A stretch of DNA of 46,592 nt, from NCBI GenBank assembly GCA_002364975.1, contig DEYT01000031.1, forward strand, positions 1-46,592, read 5' to 3'. The DNA comes from Opitutia bacterium UBA3151 (lineage in GTDB: Bacteria > Verrucomicrobiota > Verrucomicrobiia > Opitutales > Seribacteraceae). The notes under the pieces were generated by a model, which worked only from the letters and a program-made list of their open reading frames with translations, was not told the DNA's origin and did not search any database. How positions within the stretch are numbered: position 1 is the first letter of the stretch; each line of letters opens with the position of its first letter. Positions 35,414 through 43,711 of the stretch are shown here, piece after piece. A program made the position numbers and the translations under genes.

Positions 35414-36094
35414 TTACGAGAGCTCTTCCACTTTCCAATGTTCGGGCCTAGTGGAATCAATTCGGATGACCTTATCCGCAAATTCTTCAACTTGTTTGGG
35501 ATCATGTAAGGAACAAATGACTCCAGCCTGTTTTTGCTTTGCGAAATCCTTTAGCAAATTAAGGGTTTTTATGGCCCGATCGGAATCGAGACTGGCTACG
35601 GGTTCATCAGCCAGAAGAATTAAAGGCTCTGCCAGAAGAGTACGAACAATCGCCAACCTTTGTCGTTCTCCTCTGGATAGAGTCGAGGTCCACTGGTTGA
35701 CTTTTCTGGAAAGATCAAAGGTATCTAGAAGTTTTTGGGCTTTTTCTTTTTCTTCTTTTGGAAAGCCAAAAAGAGTATCCGTCCATGAATGACGGAGCAG
35801 AGAACCACTTAGGGCGTTATTCAAAGCCGTCGAACCCTCGGCTAATTCTAGGTCTTGGGGAATCATACCTACTGGGAGTTGCGATTCGGCCCATATTTCA
35901 ATACTCCCGGATTCGGCCTTGGCCTCTCCATTGATCGCTCGAAGCAAAGTGGTTTTACCGGCACCTGAGCTTCCGATGATGCCAATGAATTCTCCTTTTG
36001 AAAGAGAGAAGGAAAGGTCTCGTGCAAGCCAGCGATCTTCGATACGAAGATGAAGTTTTCTTACTTCGAGTAAACAGCTTTCTTGGGGCTTCAA
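35414..36094 (-). CDS. phnC: Phosphonate/phosphite-type ABC transporter ATPase (PhnC family), 226 aa
   Basis: Walker A is GSSGAGKTTLLRAING, the signature is LSRGERQRLAIVRTLL, and Walker B with the following residues is LILLADEPVASLD. The size and order in the operon match PhnC. The only start near the expected place is TTG at 36094, 10 bases after the phnD stop; no upstream ATG exists in the frame. It energises uptake through the PhnE permease. Confidence 0.87.
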   Translation of the reverse strand: MKPQESCLLEVRKLHLRIEDRWLARDLSFSLSKGEFIGIIGSSGAGKTTLLRAINGEAKAESGSIEIWAESQLPVGMIPQDLELAEGSTALNNALSGSLLRHSWTDTLFGFPKEEKEKAQKLLDTFDLSRKVNQWTSTLSRGERQRLAIVRTLLAEPLILLADEPVASLDSDRAIKTLNLLKDFAKQKQAGVICSLHDPKQVEEFADKVIRIDSTRPEHWKVEELS

Positions 36095-36104
36095 GTTTGA
36101 AGAT

Positions 36105-37040
36105 TTATGGTTTTAACTTCTTCTGGAATTCTAAGGCTTCACGGGTTACTTCAAGATGCTTATCCTGGTTTACAATTATGAGTTCGCCGTTGAATATGCG
36201 ATCCCTAAGTTCCGGATTTTCTTGGTTCATAGATAGGAGTGCATCCTGCAGTATCTTCCGATCACTTTTGGAAAGGGTAGACCTAGCGCAAAGCGTGTGA
36301 GCAGGTACGGGGCCTTGTTCCTGGACAATTCGAAGTTGAGCTTTCTGAGAGTCATCCAAGTACTTATTATTTCCCTTGAAAACATAGTCGCTTACCGCGG
36401 CCGCTTCCACTTCTCCGCTCAATACTTTTTCAACGGCGGAAACATATCCAGTTCCATAGAGGGTTAACGAAAAGAAGTCGGTCAGAGAATTTTGGGATCC
36501 GATTAAGCCTTTTTTCATCATGTCCCAAGTAGGGATTAAATAACCAGATGTGCTAGAACGGCTGGCAAAAGCAACGGGTTTTCCTTCCAACTCATCTATA
36601 GAATTATATTCCTTATTCTTTTTTGAAAGCCAGATACTTTGGTAGTGAGGTTGTCCGTTTTTTAAGTGAACCAGCAGAATGTCCGCCGTCTCTTGACTAA
36701 GGTTTCTAGCCGCATCCGTGGAGCTTAAATATCCCAAGTCCAAAGTTCCGTTACGGAAGGATTCAACCACAACACTGGAATCGCTTGGAATCATCACCTC
36801 TACCGGTCGTTGTAATTCCTCAGAAAGATAAGCTTCAAGATCTTGTTTTTCAACGAGCATACTTGCAGGTTGTTTGTTTGCCTTGAGGGCAATGACCACT
36901 TTCTTCAGGCTGAGTGCTTTGTTATTTTCCTCCGATGGAAGATCGGAATCGGGACCTCCGCAAGAAAACACGCATAAAGTAAAAACTAGAAATAAAATGC
37001 GTAGGCGTGAGATGAAGGTAGGATTTTTTGAATTGGTCAT
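36105..37040 (-). CDS. phnD: Phosphonate/phosphite-binding lipoprotein (PhnD family), 311 aa
   Basis: ATG at 37038-37040 is used; a TTG 33 bases upstream extends the frame without support. The signal peptide ends CVFSC, a lipobox, so the receptor is tethered. The mature part has PhnD features: a VVIALKANKQPASMLVEK start, FRNGTLDLGYLSSTDAARN, and SRSSTSGYLIPTWDMMK, where the Ser/Thr run usually contacts the phosphorus oxyanion. It captures the substrate outside the membrane and passes it to PhnE. It is the first gene of a three-gene minus-strand operon. Confidence 0.87.
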   Translation of the reverse strand: MTNSKNPTFISRLRILFLVFTLCVFSCGGPDSDLPSEENNKALSLKKVVIALKANKQPASMLVEKQDLEAYLSEELQRPVEVMIPSDSSVVVESFRNGTLDLGYLSSTDAARNLSQETADILLVHLKNGQPHYQSIWLSKKNKEYNSIDELEGKPVAFASRSSTSGYLIPTWDMMKKGLIGSQNSLTDFFSLTLYGTGYVSAVEKVLSGEVEAAAVSDYVFKGNNKYLDDSQKAQLRIVQEQGPVPAHTLCARSTLSKSDRKILQDALLSMNQENPELRDRIFNGELIIVNQDKHLEVTREALEFQKKLKP

Positions 37041-37129
37041 AAGGAAAATATTCTTATTGATACTCAGTCTCAATAAGGAAAAACGCCTGACGGGTCAATG
37101 GGTGAATGTAAATTTAGCGAGGAAACTTT

Positions 37130-38419
37130 TTAAATTTCCAGTTTTTTCTTGATTACTTCCAGAGTAAATGCAGAGGGAGAGCCCTGCTTTTCCATCCACT
37201 GAATACAAGCGAGCTTTAATTCCTTCCTCCTGTTTTCACTTTTTGCAAGTTGAAGAAGTTGTTTTATCACTTCGCTGCGATCTTTGGTTTTTATTGCGGC
37301 TCTGTGTAAAAACATATCGGTACAAGTTTCATGGAAATTCTGGTAGTTTGGTCCGACCACTAAAGGGATGCCTAACGCAATCGGTTCGATTGGATTTTGC
37401 CCACCTTTATTTGGGGGTAGGGTTTTACCCATGAAGCCAAAATCAGCAACACCTACGAGACTTGCGAGTTCTCCAGTTGTATCCGCAAGGTAAACCACAT
37501 TTCCCCCCTTGGCATTTTTGTTTCTGGTTCTTACTTGGAAGGGGAGTTCACAAGTTTGCAGGGTGCCCACTACTTCCTCTCTTCTCTCTGCGTGCCTTGG
37601 AACGAGTAAAAGCCTGATGTCGAGATTTTCCAGGCGTAATGTCTGCACGATTTCGATAAGTAGTTTTTCTTCGCCCTTCCAAGTTGAGATACCAGCTAAA
37701 ACGATGGAGCTTTCTTCAAACCCAAATTCATCGATCAGTTGATTTCGCTTTGAGCTTTTAAAGCGATTCCGACCGACTGAATCAATTTTAAGATTTCCGG
37801 AAGTATAAATTTCTTTATCCGAAAGTCCCAATGCCTGCCATCTTGCGTATTGTCTCTCGGATGCAGTTACTACGGTTAGATTTTCGGGAAACAGGAGGGA
37901 GTGGAAGCATTTTAATTTAATCAGTCTGGAAAAAGTTCGATCGGATAACCTGGCATTGATGATGAATATTGGAATCCCTCTATCAGATGCCTGTTGAAAA
38001 TGTTCGGGCCACAATTCACTATCAACCATTATCACTAAGTCTGGATCAATCTGCTTCCATGCTAGGCTGGAAAAGAGAACCCAATCCAGAGGAAAAGGAC
38101 CATGGGCAGTCAGTAAATGACCAAATTTTGACTCCGCGAAATTCAAACCCGTACTGGTTGTTCCAGAGAGAACGATTTCAATATTCTTCTCCTCTGACAA
38201 AGAATTTAAAAGTTGTGAGATGGATGACACTTCCCCTACGCTAACCGCTTGTATCCAAATTCTTTTCACGCCTATCTTTTTAGGACCTAATTTAGGCCAT
38301 CTGCCCAAACGGTAGGCGATTTTATTTCCGTATCCACCCCGCCGAAGCATTCTCCTCAAGTAGTACGGAGAGAGCAGAATTGCGATGATAGGAAAAAAAA
38401 TGCGGTAGAATATGGACAA
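37130..38419 (-). CDS. waaA: 3-deoxy-D-manno-octulosonic acid (Kdo) transferase
   Basis: It adds Kdo to lipid A precursors, so the cell has an LPS-type outer membrane. The 429-aa protein has an N-terminal membrane anchor (about residues 4-20), RIWIQAVSVGEV (about 53-64), SGTTSTGLNFAE, and a GT-B fold with a PIEPIALGIPLVVGPNYQNF sugar-nucleotide site near residue 350. The start is TTG at 38419, because the anchor and the conserved first 50 residues need it and no in-frame ATG lies earlier. The gene is divergent from trpA, with about 79 bases between the starts. Confidence 0.92.
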   Translation of the reverse strand: MSIFYRIFFPIIAILLSPYYLRRMLRRGGYGNKIAYRLGRWPKLGPKKIGVKRIWIQAVSVGEVSSISQLLNSLSEEKNIEIVLSGTTSTGLNFAESKFGHLLTAHGPFPLDWVLFSSLAWKQIDPDLVIMVDSELWPEHFQQASDRGIPIFIINARLSDRTFSRLIKLKCFHSLLFPENLTVVTASERQYARWQALGLSDKEIYTSGNLKIDSVGRNRFKSSKRNQLIDEFGFEESSIVLAGISTWKGEEKLLIEIVQTLRLENLDIRLLLVPRHAERREEVVGTLQTCELPFQVRTRNKNAKGGNVVYLADTTGELASLVGVADFGFMGKTLPPNKGGQNPIEPIALGIPLVVGPNYQNFHETCTDMFLHRAAIKTKDRSEVIKQLLQLAKSENRRKELKLACIQWMEKQGSPSAFTLEVIKKKLEI

Positions 38420-38498
38420 AATAAATTGGATAATAGGCCTTTCTTTACCATTGCCAAATACAGGGAGGATACGAGATTATTCAACTCTTTTTGACTTT

Positions 38499-39305
38499 AT
38501 GGAGACTACAGACCGAATCACCCAACTTTTTTCTAAATGCAAGGATGCCAACCGAGCTGCTTTTATAGGCTATGTTTGTGCATGTGATCCAGATTTCGAC
38601 ACCTCGCTTGAAATCTGCCGTACCTTAATCGAAAACGGTGTGGATCTTTTGGAGCTTGGGGTTCCATTCTCGGACCCACTCGCGGATGGCCTAACGAACC
38701 AGTTAGCGGCACAAAGAGCATTGGAGTCAGGCTGCAAAGGTGAAGATGTATTGAGACTGGTTGGAGAAATTCGAAAGTTTTCCGAGATTCCGATCGTTTT
38801 CTACACTTATTATAATTTGATTTTCTCGCAAGGGGTTGAGGATTATGTAAGCAAAGCAAAAGATGTGGGTGTGGATGGCTTTCTTACTCTTGACCTTCCT
38901 CCTGAAGAATCCAAGGAGCTTGTGGAAGTTTCTCAAAAATTTAAAATTAAAAATATTTTCATTATTGCTCCTACCACTCCGGAGTCTCGAATTCCTAAGG
39001 TAGTCGAGCAAGCCGGTGGTTTCATTTATTATGTTTCAAGAGAAGGAGTAACCGGGGCAAGAGATGATTTAGCCAGTGATTTAGATCAGCGGGTATCCGC
39101 CATTCGTGAGCATACTGACTTGCCGGTTGTGGTGGGCTTTGGTATCTCGAGCCCGGAACAAGTTCGTGAAGTCGCCTCCTGCTCGGATGGGGTTGTTGTG
39201 GGGAGTGCTTTGGTCAATTGTATTTCTGAGAACTTGGGAAATTCTTCTCACATTGTCCAAAAGATTGGAGAGCGAGCTCGTTTGTTGACTACGGGATTGA
39301 TCTAA
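38499..39305 (+). CDS. trpA: Tryptophan synthase alpha subunit
   Basis: It cleaves indole-3-glycerol phosphate to indole for the beta subunit. ATG 38499 gives 268 aa, exactly the usual length; the frame open from 38412 adds a tail with no counterpart. The catalytic Glu is in LLELGVPFSDPLADG, with the second acid in the same motif. Near the N-terminus the usual ITAGDPD-type segment reads VCACDPD, with Cys in place of Gly. The phosphate-binding VVGFGISSPEQV and GVVVGSALV segments are present. The other trp genes are not in the window; trpA stands beside miaA. Confidence 0.95.
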   Translation: METTDRITQLFSKCKDANRAAFIGYVCACDPDFDTSLEICRTLIENGVDLLELGVPFSDPLADGLTNQLAAQRALESGCKGEDVLRLVGEIRKFSEIPIVFYTYYNLIFSQGVEDYVSKAKDVGVDGFLTLDLPPEESKELVEVSQKFKIKNIFIIAPTTPESRIPKVVEQAGGFIYYVSREGVTGARDDLASDLDQRVSAIREHTDLPVVVGFGISSPEQVREVASCSDGVVVGSALVNCISENLGNSSHIVQKIGERARLLTTGLI

Positions 39306-39315
39306 TCTCCGCAAT

Positions 39316-39321
39316 AGGAGG
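39316..39321 (+). promoter_or_regulatory. Strong Shine-Dalgarno site for miaA
   Basis: AGGAGG lies 7 bases before the miaA ATG. It is worth noting because most genes in the window lack a recognisable site. Confidence 0.75.
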
Positions 39322-39328
39322 TTTTGCA

Positions 39329-40270
39329 ATGTCTGAATCATCTCCAACCCTTTATTTCATAGCGGGGGTAACCGCAGTCGGGAAAACGAAAATAGCACTT
39401 GAGTGGGCGGAAGGAAACAATGCGGAAATTCTATCTTGTGATTCGATATCCATTTATCGTGGGATGGACATAGGCTCGGCCAAGCCAAGCCTTAAGGAAC
39501 AAAAGAGAGTTTCTCATCATGGTATCAATCTTTATCCAGTCGATAAACCTTGTGATGTCGGACAATATGCGAGTTACGCACAAGAAAAAGTAAGGGAGAT
39601 TCAGCAAAGGGGAAATACCGTCCTCGTCGTCGGAGGCAGTGGGTTTTATCTGCAATCTTTTTTTTCGCCTGTGGTGGATCAGGTTGAAGTTTCAGTTCAA
39701 GTCCGGGAAGAAGTTGAAATCTTTTATAAAGAAAATGGCTTGCATGCCGTTTGTGATCGGTTGTTAGCCTTAAATCCGAGAGGACTTGGGGATTTGGACA
39801 GGCTCAATCCAAGAAGAGTAATCAGGTCACTCGAGCGTTGTATATCTTCGGGTAAATCACTTGAAGAGCTCAAGGATGCATTCCAGAAATTGCCTAAACC
39901 CTATCCCCAATTCGATAAGAAAGTAGTCTGGTTAGATCGTGAGAACAGTGACTTGGAGGAGAGAATTTCAAGAAGGACTCAAGAAATGTTAGATTCAGGC
40001 CTCCTGGAGGAAACACGAGAAATCCTGAACCACGGACTTTCTAATAACAGTGCCGCTTCTGCTTCCATCGGATACAGAGAGGCGATCGCTTGCCTTGGGG
40101 GTGACATACCAGAAGCAGAATTAGGGTCCAAAATTAATTTATCCACTCGTAAACTTGTATCCAAGCAGCGAAAGTGGTTTCGAAAACATCTTCCTAGAGG
40201 TTCATTCATCAGCATACCAAAGGGAAAAACTCTGCAGTTTCACGATTTACTTTGGATTACGGATACTTGA
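39329..40270 (+). CDS. miaA: tRNA dimethylallyltransferase
   Basis: It transfers a dimethylallyl group to A37 of tRNAs reading UNN codons. The 313-aa protein has the P-loop GVTAVGKTKIALEW (about residues 13-26), the substrate-binding DSISIYRGMDIGSAKP, a VVGGSGFYLQSF motif, and LNPRRVIRSLERC. Its length is typical. It starts 23 bases after trpA with a strong ribosome-binding site, so both may share a transcript. Confidence 0.95.
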   Translation: MSESSPTLYFIAGVTAVGKTKIALEWAEGNNAEILSCDSISIYRGMDIGSAKPSLKEQKRVSHHGINLYPVDKPCDVGQYASYAQEKVREIQQRGNTVLVVGGSGFYLQSFFSPVVDQVEVSVQVREEVEIFYKENGLHAVCDRLLALNPRGLGDLDRLNPRRVIRSLERCISSGKSLEELKDAFQKLPKPYPQFDKKVVWLDRENSDLEERISRRTQEMLDSGLLEETREILNHGLSNNSAASASIGYREAIACLGGDIPEAELGSKINLSTRKLVSKQRKWFRKHLPRGSFISIPKGKTLQFHDLLWITDT

Positions 40271-40329
40271 CCATTCTCTATTCCTTTGGCTAAATTGTAT
40301 TTGTTCGTTATTTTCATCACTAATATTAC

Positions 40330-41148
40330 ATGCAAGCCCTCCGAAAAATAGCTATTATCAGCAATGCCTCGAAAGAAGGTGCTGAGGATGCAGGTTTACA
40401 TTTGAAAACATTAGCTGAAAATCATGGATTAGAAGTTGTTATCACGGAGGAGTTTCCTGCACCGGATGGATTTCTTAAAGGAACGGATGCTTGTTTTGTA
40501 ATGGGGGGGGATGGAACTTTATTAAGCCTCATGGAACAGGCAGTGAACCAGGAGGTACCGGTAGCAGGAGTACGTTATGGAAAGCTCGGTTTTTTAGCCA
40601 CTTTTTCACCCGAGGAGTTAAATGTGCAAATGCCCAAAATTTTCGATGGTGCTTATAAAGTTTGTCATCGAAGTCTTTTATCCTTTAAGCAAAAATCTGG
40701 AAAGAGCTGCTTGGCGCTAAACGACTTGGTTGTCAAAAGTGGTTCTAATGGTCGTCTCGCTCGTTTTTCAGTTTTCGCAGGGGACGAACTAGTTGCGGAC
40801 TATGCTTGCGATGGAATCGTATTTTCAACCCCAACCGGTTCAACCGCTTACAATTTAGCTGCTGGTGGACCTGTCGCACATCCTGATGCAAGGGTTGTCT
40901 TGATGACCCCTATTTCTGCCCATACCTTAACCAGTCGGAGCGTGGTCTTTCCCAGCGGGGTTACCTTGCGAATTCATGCGTTTGACAACCCGGATCCGCC
41001 TTTAGTATCAGCAGATGGCCAAACCGTTTTTGATCCTTACCCTCAATTCCCCCTTGAGGTCTCCGCTGCAGAATCTACTTTCCCACTTCTCGAGGAAATG
41101 AATCATTCTCATTTTCGGGTATTGAGAAATAAATTGAAGTGGGATTAA
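40330..41148 (+). CDS. nadK: NAD kinase (ATP-NAD kinase)
   Basis: It phosphorylates NAD to NADP. The 272-aa protein carries the family signature GGDGTLLSLMEQ (about residue 59 onward), then VRYGKLGFLA, LNDLVVKSG and the NAD-binding TPTGSTAYNLAAGGP. The C-terminal DPPLVSADGQ segment also fits. The length is standard. It starts 59 bases after miaA. Confidence 0.95.
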   Translation: MQALRKIAIISNASKEGAEDAGLHLKTLAENHGLEVVITEEFPAPDGFLKGTDACFVMGGDGTLLSLMEQAVNQEVPVAGVRYGKLGFLATFSPEELNVQMPKIFDGAYKVCHRSLLSFKQKSGKSCLALNDLVVKSGSNGRLARFSVFAGDELVADYACDGIVFSTPTGSTAYNLAAGGPVAHPDARVVLMTPISAHTLTSRSVVFPSGVTLRIHAFDNPDPPLVSADGQTVFDPYPQFPLEVSAAESTFPLLEEMNHSHFRVLRNKLKWD

Positions 41149-41182
41149 CACATTGGGCTTAAAAGAATAACTTTCTACTAAA

Positions 41183-42826
41183 ATGCTTTCTTCTGGTACC
41201 CGCATTGGCCCTTCCCGTATCGAGTCTTGGTTAGGAGATGGATCTTGCGGTCAGAGTTATGAAAGTGTTGAGATGGAAGGCGAAGCCAAAGGAAGCAAAG
41301 TATATGTGAAGCTCATTCCCCGTGAGATATCGGAAAGAAAAGGCTTTAGCGATTATTTTCTTCAAGAGTGCCAAGCTCTTGAGCAACTTGCTGGACCAGG
41401 AATTTGGCCGGTTCAAAAATTCGGGGTTATGAAGTGGAAGCATTGGGCTTATTACCCTTGGTTGGACGGCAGAAAGATCAAGGTTAAAAAAGTTGTGAAA
41501 CCCGATCACGAGGAGGAAGAAGAAATTGAAGTTTCTCTTAGAACGCTTGCCGATTTCTTGGAAAATGATCCGGAAAAAATTAATCCAGACACCGTTCTTG
41601 ATATTATGACCGGTTTGCATCAAGGCATTAATCGAGCCCATCTAAGCGGAGTGGTGCACGGTAATCTAAAACCCAGTAATATTCTTATTCAAAATAACTC
41701 AGATGGAGATTATGAATCCTGGGCTACCGAATTCGGACTTTGGAAGATGAAAGCCTATGTTGGGATTGGTGGGGAAGAGGATGCCGCATCGGTGGTAAGC
41801 ACGAATCTTGAAGTGCAAGCTTCCATTGAAAAAACCGCATATTTTCGACCCGAAGGGCAGTCTTCATCTGAATTGCCCTCGGAGGCATCGGATCTTTTCG
41901 CAGTCGGGAAACTAGTCATCTGGATCATCGAAAAGAAAAAAGCTCAATCTTCTTCTGAATGGAGTGAGTGGTTGGAATGGGCAAACCAAGCGACTTCCAA
42001 GAAAGGCTTTCGCGATATTGCAGTTTCGATGCAGTCCATGCCAGGCATGGTCGACATATCAGATTTTGGCATGAAGGTTAAGGATAGTGGAAATGAACCC
42101 ACAATTAATGATGATGAGGTTCGAATCAAGCGGAAGCGAGAGTGGGATCTTACCGAGAAACTAGAATCCCTGCGATTTCGTCGTAATATGACGGGCCTAG
42201 TAGGAGGAATTTGCTTATTGAGCTCATTATTTACTAGTCTCTATACCACTTTCTGGCCGAGGCCATGGTCTGAGTATTCCATCGATGGAATCTTGGACAG
42301 TTATCAATTAGGCTTGGGAGTCTGGAGTGGTCAAGCTTGGGGAATTGTACCCGCCGCATACGACAATAATGACAAAGGGGGGCAAAATGTGGTTGGGGAG
42401 TGGGAAAAAGAAGAAGGCTTATTTAAACTGAGCTTTAGAAAATTCAAGATCAACCCAAAGGAGGAAGGGGATAAGAAACTCTGGCAGTACATTGGCACCG
42501 GTAAAACAAGCCCGGATGACTATCACAATTGGCAGGATTACCTCCGTTTCGATCAAGGTAGTGAATCCTTGATTTTGGTTAAGAGAGTGGATGAGCACAA
42601 TGAGTATAGGCCGGGAAGATTGGGAGACTCAGCACCAAGGTTGTTTCCTGTGGAAAGATTCAAGGCTGAAGATACCAAAATTATTGCAGCAGAGCTGGCA
42701 TTTGTTAATCAAGATAGAAATGGAGTCAGTTGGGTTTTGTTTTTCTCGATTGTTTTTTTACTTTTAACTTCTATTTATCATCGGGAAATGAAGAAAACTG
42801 AAATAGAGCAAAGCGGAAATGGTTGA
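41183..42826 (+). CDS. Membrane-anchored Ser/Thr kinase-like protein, probable pseudokinase, 547 aa
   Basis: Residues about 10-310 follow a bacterial Ser/Thr kinase fold: Gly loop GDGSCGQSY (18-26), Lys43 in VYVKLI and Glu62 in the C helix. The HRD motif reads His159-Gly160-Asn161 (HGNLKPSN) and DFG reads Glu183-Phe-Gly, so both catalytic Asp residues are changed and phosphotransfer is doubtful. An acidic Glu-rich insert lies near 108-117. A TM helix at about 336-358 leads to an extracytoplasmic domain (about 360-512), and a second TM helix sits at about 515-533. The lipoprotein gene downstream is close by and the two probably work together. Confidence 0.8.
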   Translation: MLSSGTRIGPSRIESWLGDGSCGQSYESVEMEGEAKGSKVYVKLIPREISERKGFSDYFLQECQALEQLAGPGIWPVQKFGVMKWKHWAYYPWLDGRKIKVKKVVKPDHEEEEEIEVSLRTLADFLENDPEKINPDTVLDIMTGLHQGINRAHLSGVVHGNLKPSNILIQNNSDGDYESWATEFGLWKMKAYVGIGGEEDAASVVSTNLEVQASIEKTAYFRPEGQSSSELPSEASDLFAVGKLVIWIIEKKKAQSSSEWSEWLEWANQATSKKGFRDIAVSMQSMPGMVDISDFGMKVKDSGNEPTINDDEVRIKRKREWDLTEKLESLRFRRNMTGLVGGICLLSSLFTSLYTTFWPRPWSEYSIDGILDSYQLGLGVWSGQAWGIVPAAYDNNDKGGQNVVGEWEKEEGLFKLSFRKFKINPKEEGDKKLWQYIGTGKTSPDDYHNWQDYLRFDQGSESLILVKRVDEHNEYRPGRLGDSAPRLFPVERFKAEDTKIIAAELAFVNQDRNGVSWVLFFSIVFLLLTSIYHREMKKTEIEQSGNG

Positions 42827-42858
42827 ATTTGTCTCTTCCTGTCATTAATCAACAACAT

Positions 42859-43626
42859 ATGACATTCCGTCTATTGAATGCCTTAAAAAGGAATCTAGTT
42901 GTCGTTGGTTTGCTTTGCTTAGTTTCCTGTTCTAATCAGTCTCCAGTTGGAGATTACAGTGGGGAGATTAAAGATTGGGTTCACGAGGTTTTTAGGGGAA
43001 AATATATTACTTCGAGCAACGAAAGCCCAATTGATTTGATTCTTCGTCAAACCCCAAACGGGATGCTTGCTGAAATGACTTTTAGCCATCCCAAAATTAA
43101 AACGGTTAAAAGAACTGGTACTTGGGAGGTGGGAGATGGGGAAAGAGTTATTCGCTTTGAGGATGGCAAAAGCCCATCTGAATTTTTTTTGATCAAGCGG
43201 GGAGTTCGGTTTGCTTTTCAAACCAAAGAGGGCTTAAGTAATGAAGATGGATCTCCGATTCTACTAATAAGAAATGTGGGTGCATCGAGGAAAGCCGCTT
43301 ATCCTTTACGAATTAAGTTTATGGATGGTGGAGATGCGATGGTTGAGGGAGGAGCTGCAAGATCTACCATGTCCGGTGAATGGAGGCAAGCAGGGCAGGG
43401 ATTTGTTGTGGTAACCCAACTGCCCCCCGATCGAAATGATGACCTTGGAGATGAGGCCCTTGAGACCTATAAATATTTTTTAGAATGGGCCGGCGACGAA
43501 TCTAGGGATTTAGTTTTAAAGAAAATTGTTCTGATGAGGCCTTTCTTGAGAAAAGATGGTTCCAAGAGGCAGAGCTGGATGAGTTCGTTGATTTTTGCTG
43601 ATAATCCTAGGCTTAAATTGAAATAA
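42859..43626 (+). CDS. Lipoprotein of unknown function, 255 aa
   Basis: ATG 42859 gives a compact signal peptide ending GLLCLVSC, a good lipobox. A TTG at 42823 would overlap the kinase-like stop by 4 bases and cannot be excluded. The mature protein has short beta segments (GTWEVGDGERVIRFEDG, MSGEWRQAGQGFVVV) that look like a small repeated barrel and resemble the extracytoplasmic domain of the upstream kinase-like protein (VVGEWEKEEGLFKLSF). No known family is recognised. Confidence 0.65.
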   Translation: MTFRLLNALKRNLVVVGLLCLVSCSNQSPVGDYSGEIKDWVHEVFRGKYITSSNESPIDLILRQTPNGMLAEMTFSHPKIKTVKRTGTWEVGDGERVIRFEDGKSPSEFFLIKRGVRFAFQTKEGLSNEDGSPILLIRNVGASRKAAYPLRIKFMDGGDAMVEGGAARSTMSGEWRQAGQGFVVVTQLPPDRNDDLGDEALETYKYFLEWAGDESRDLVLKKIVLMRPFLRKDGSKRQSWMSSLIFADNPRLKLK

Positions 43627-43711
43627 AAAGATTGGTTCTTCGAGTAAGTCTAAAGTTTGACGTCCTCGCTAAGTTTAGTAATGTAATAACCTTTTTTTCA
43701 GCAAGCTTTAC

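Noticed and set aside
38412..38498. N-terminal extension of trpA
   Set aside because: The ATG at 38499 gives the standard 268 residues, and the extension has no counterpart in the family.
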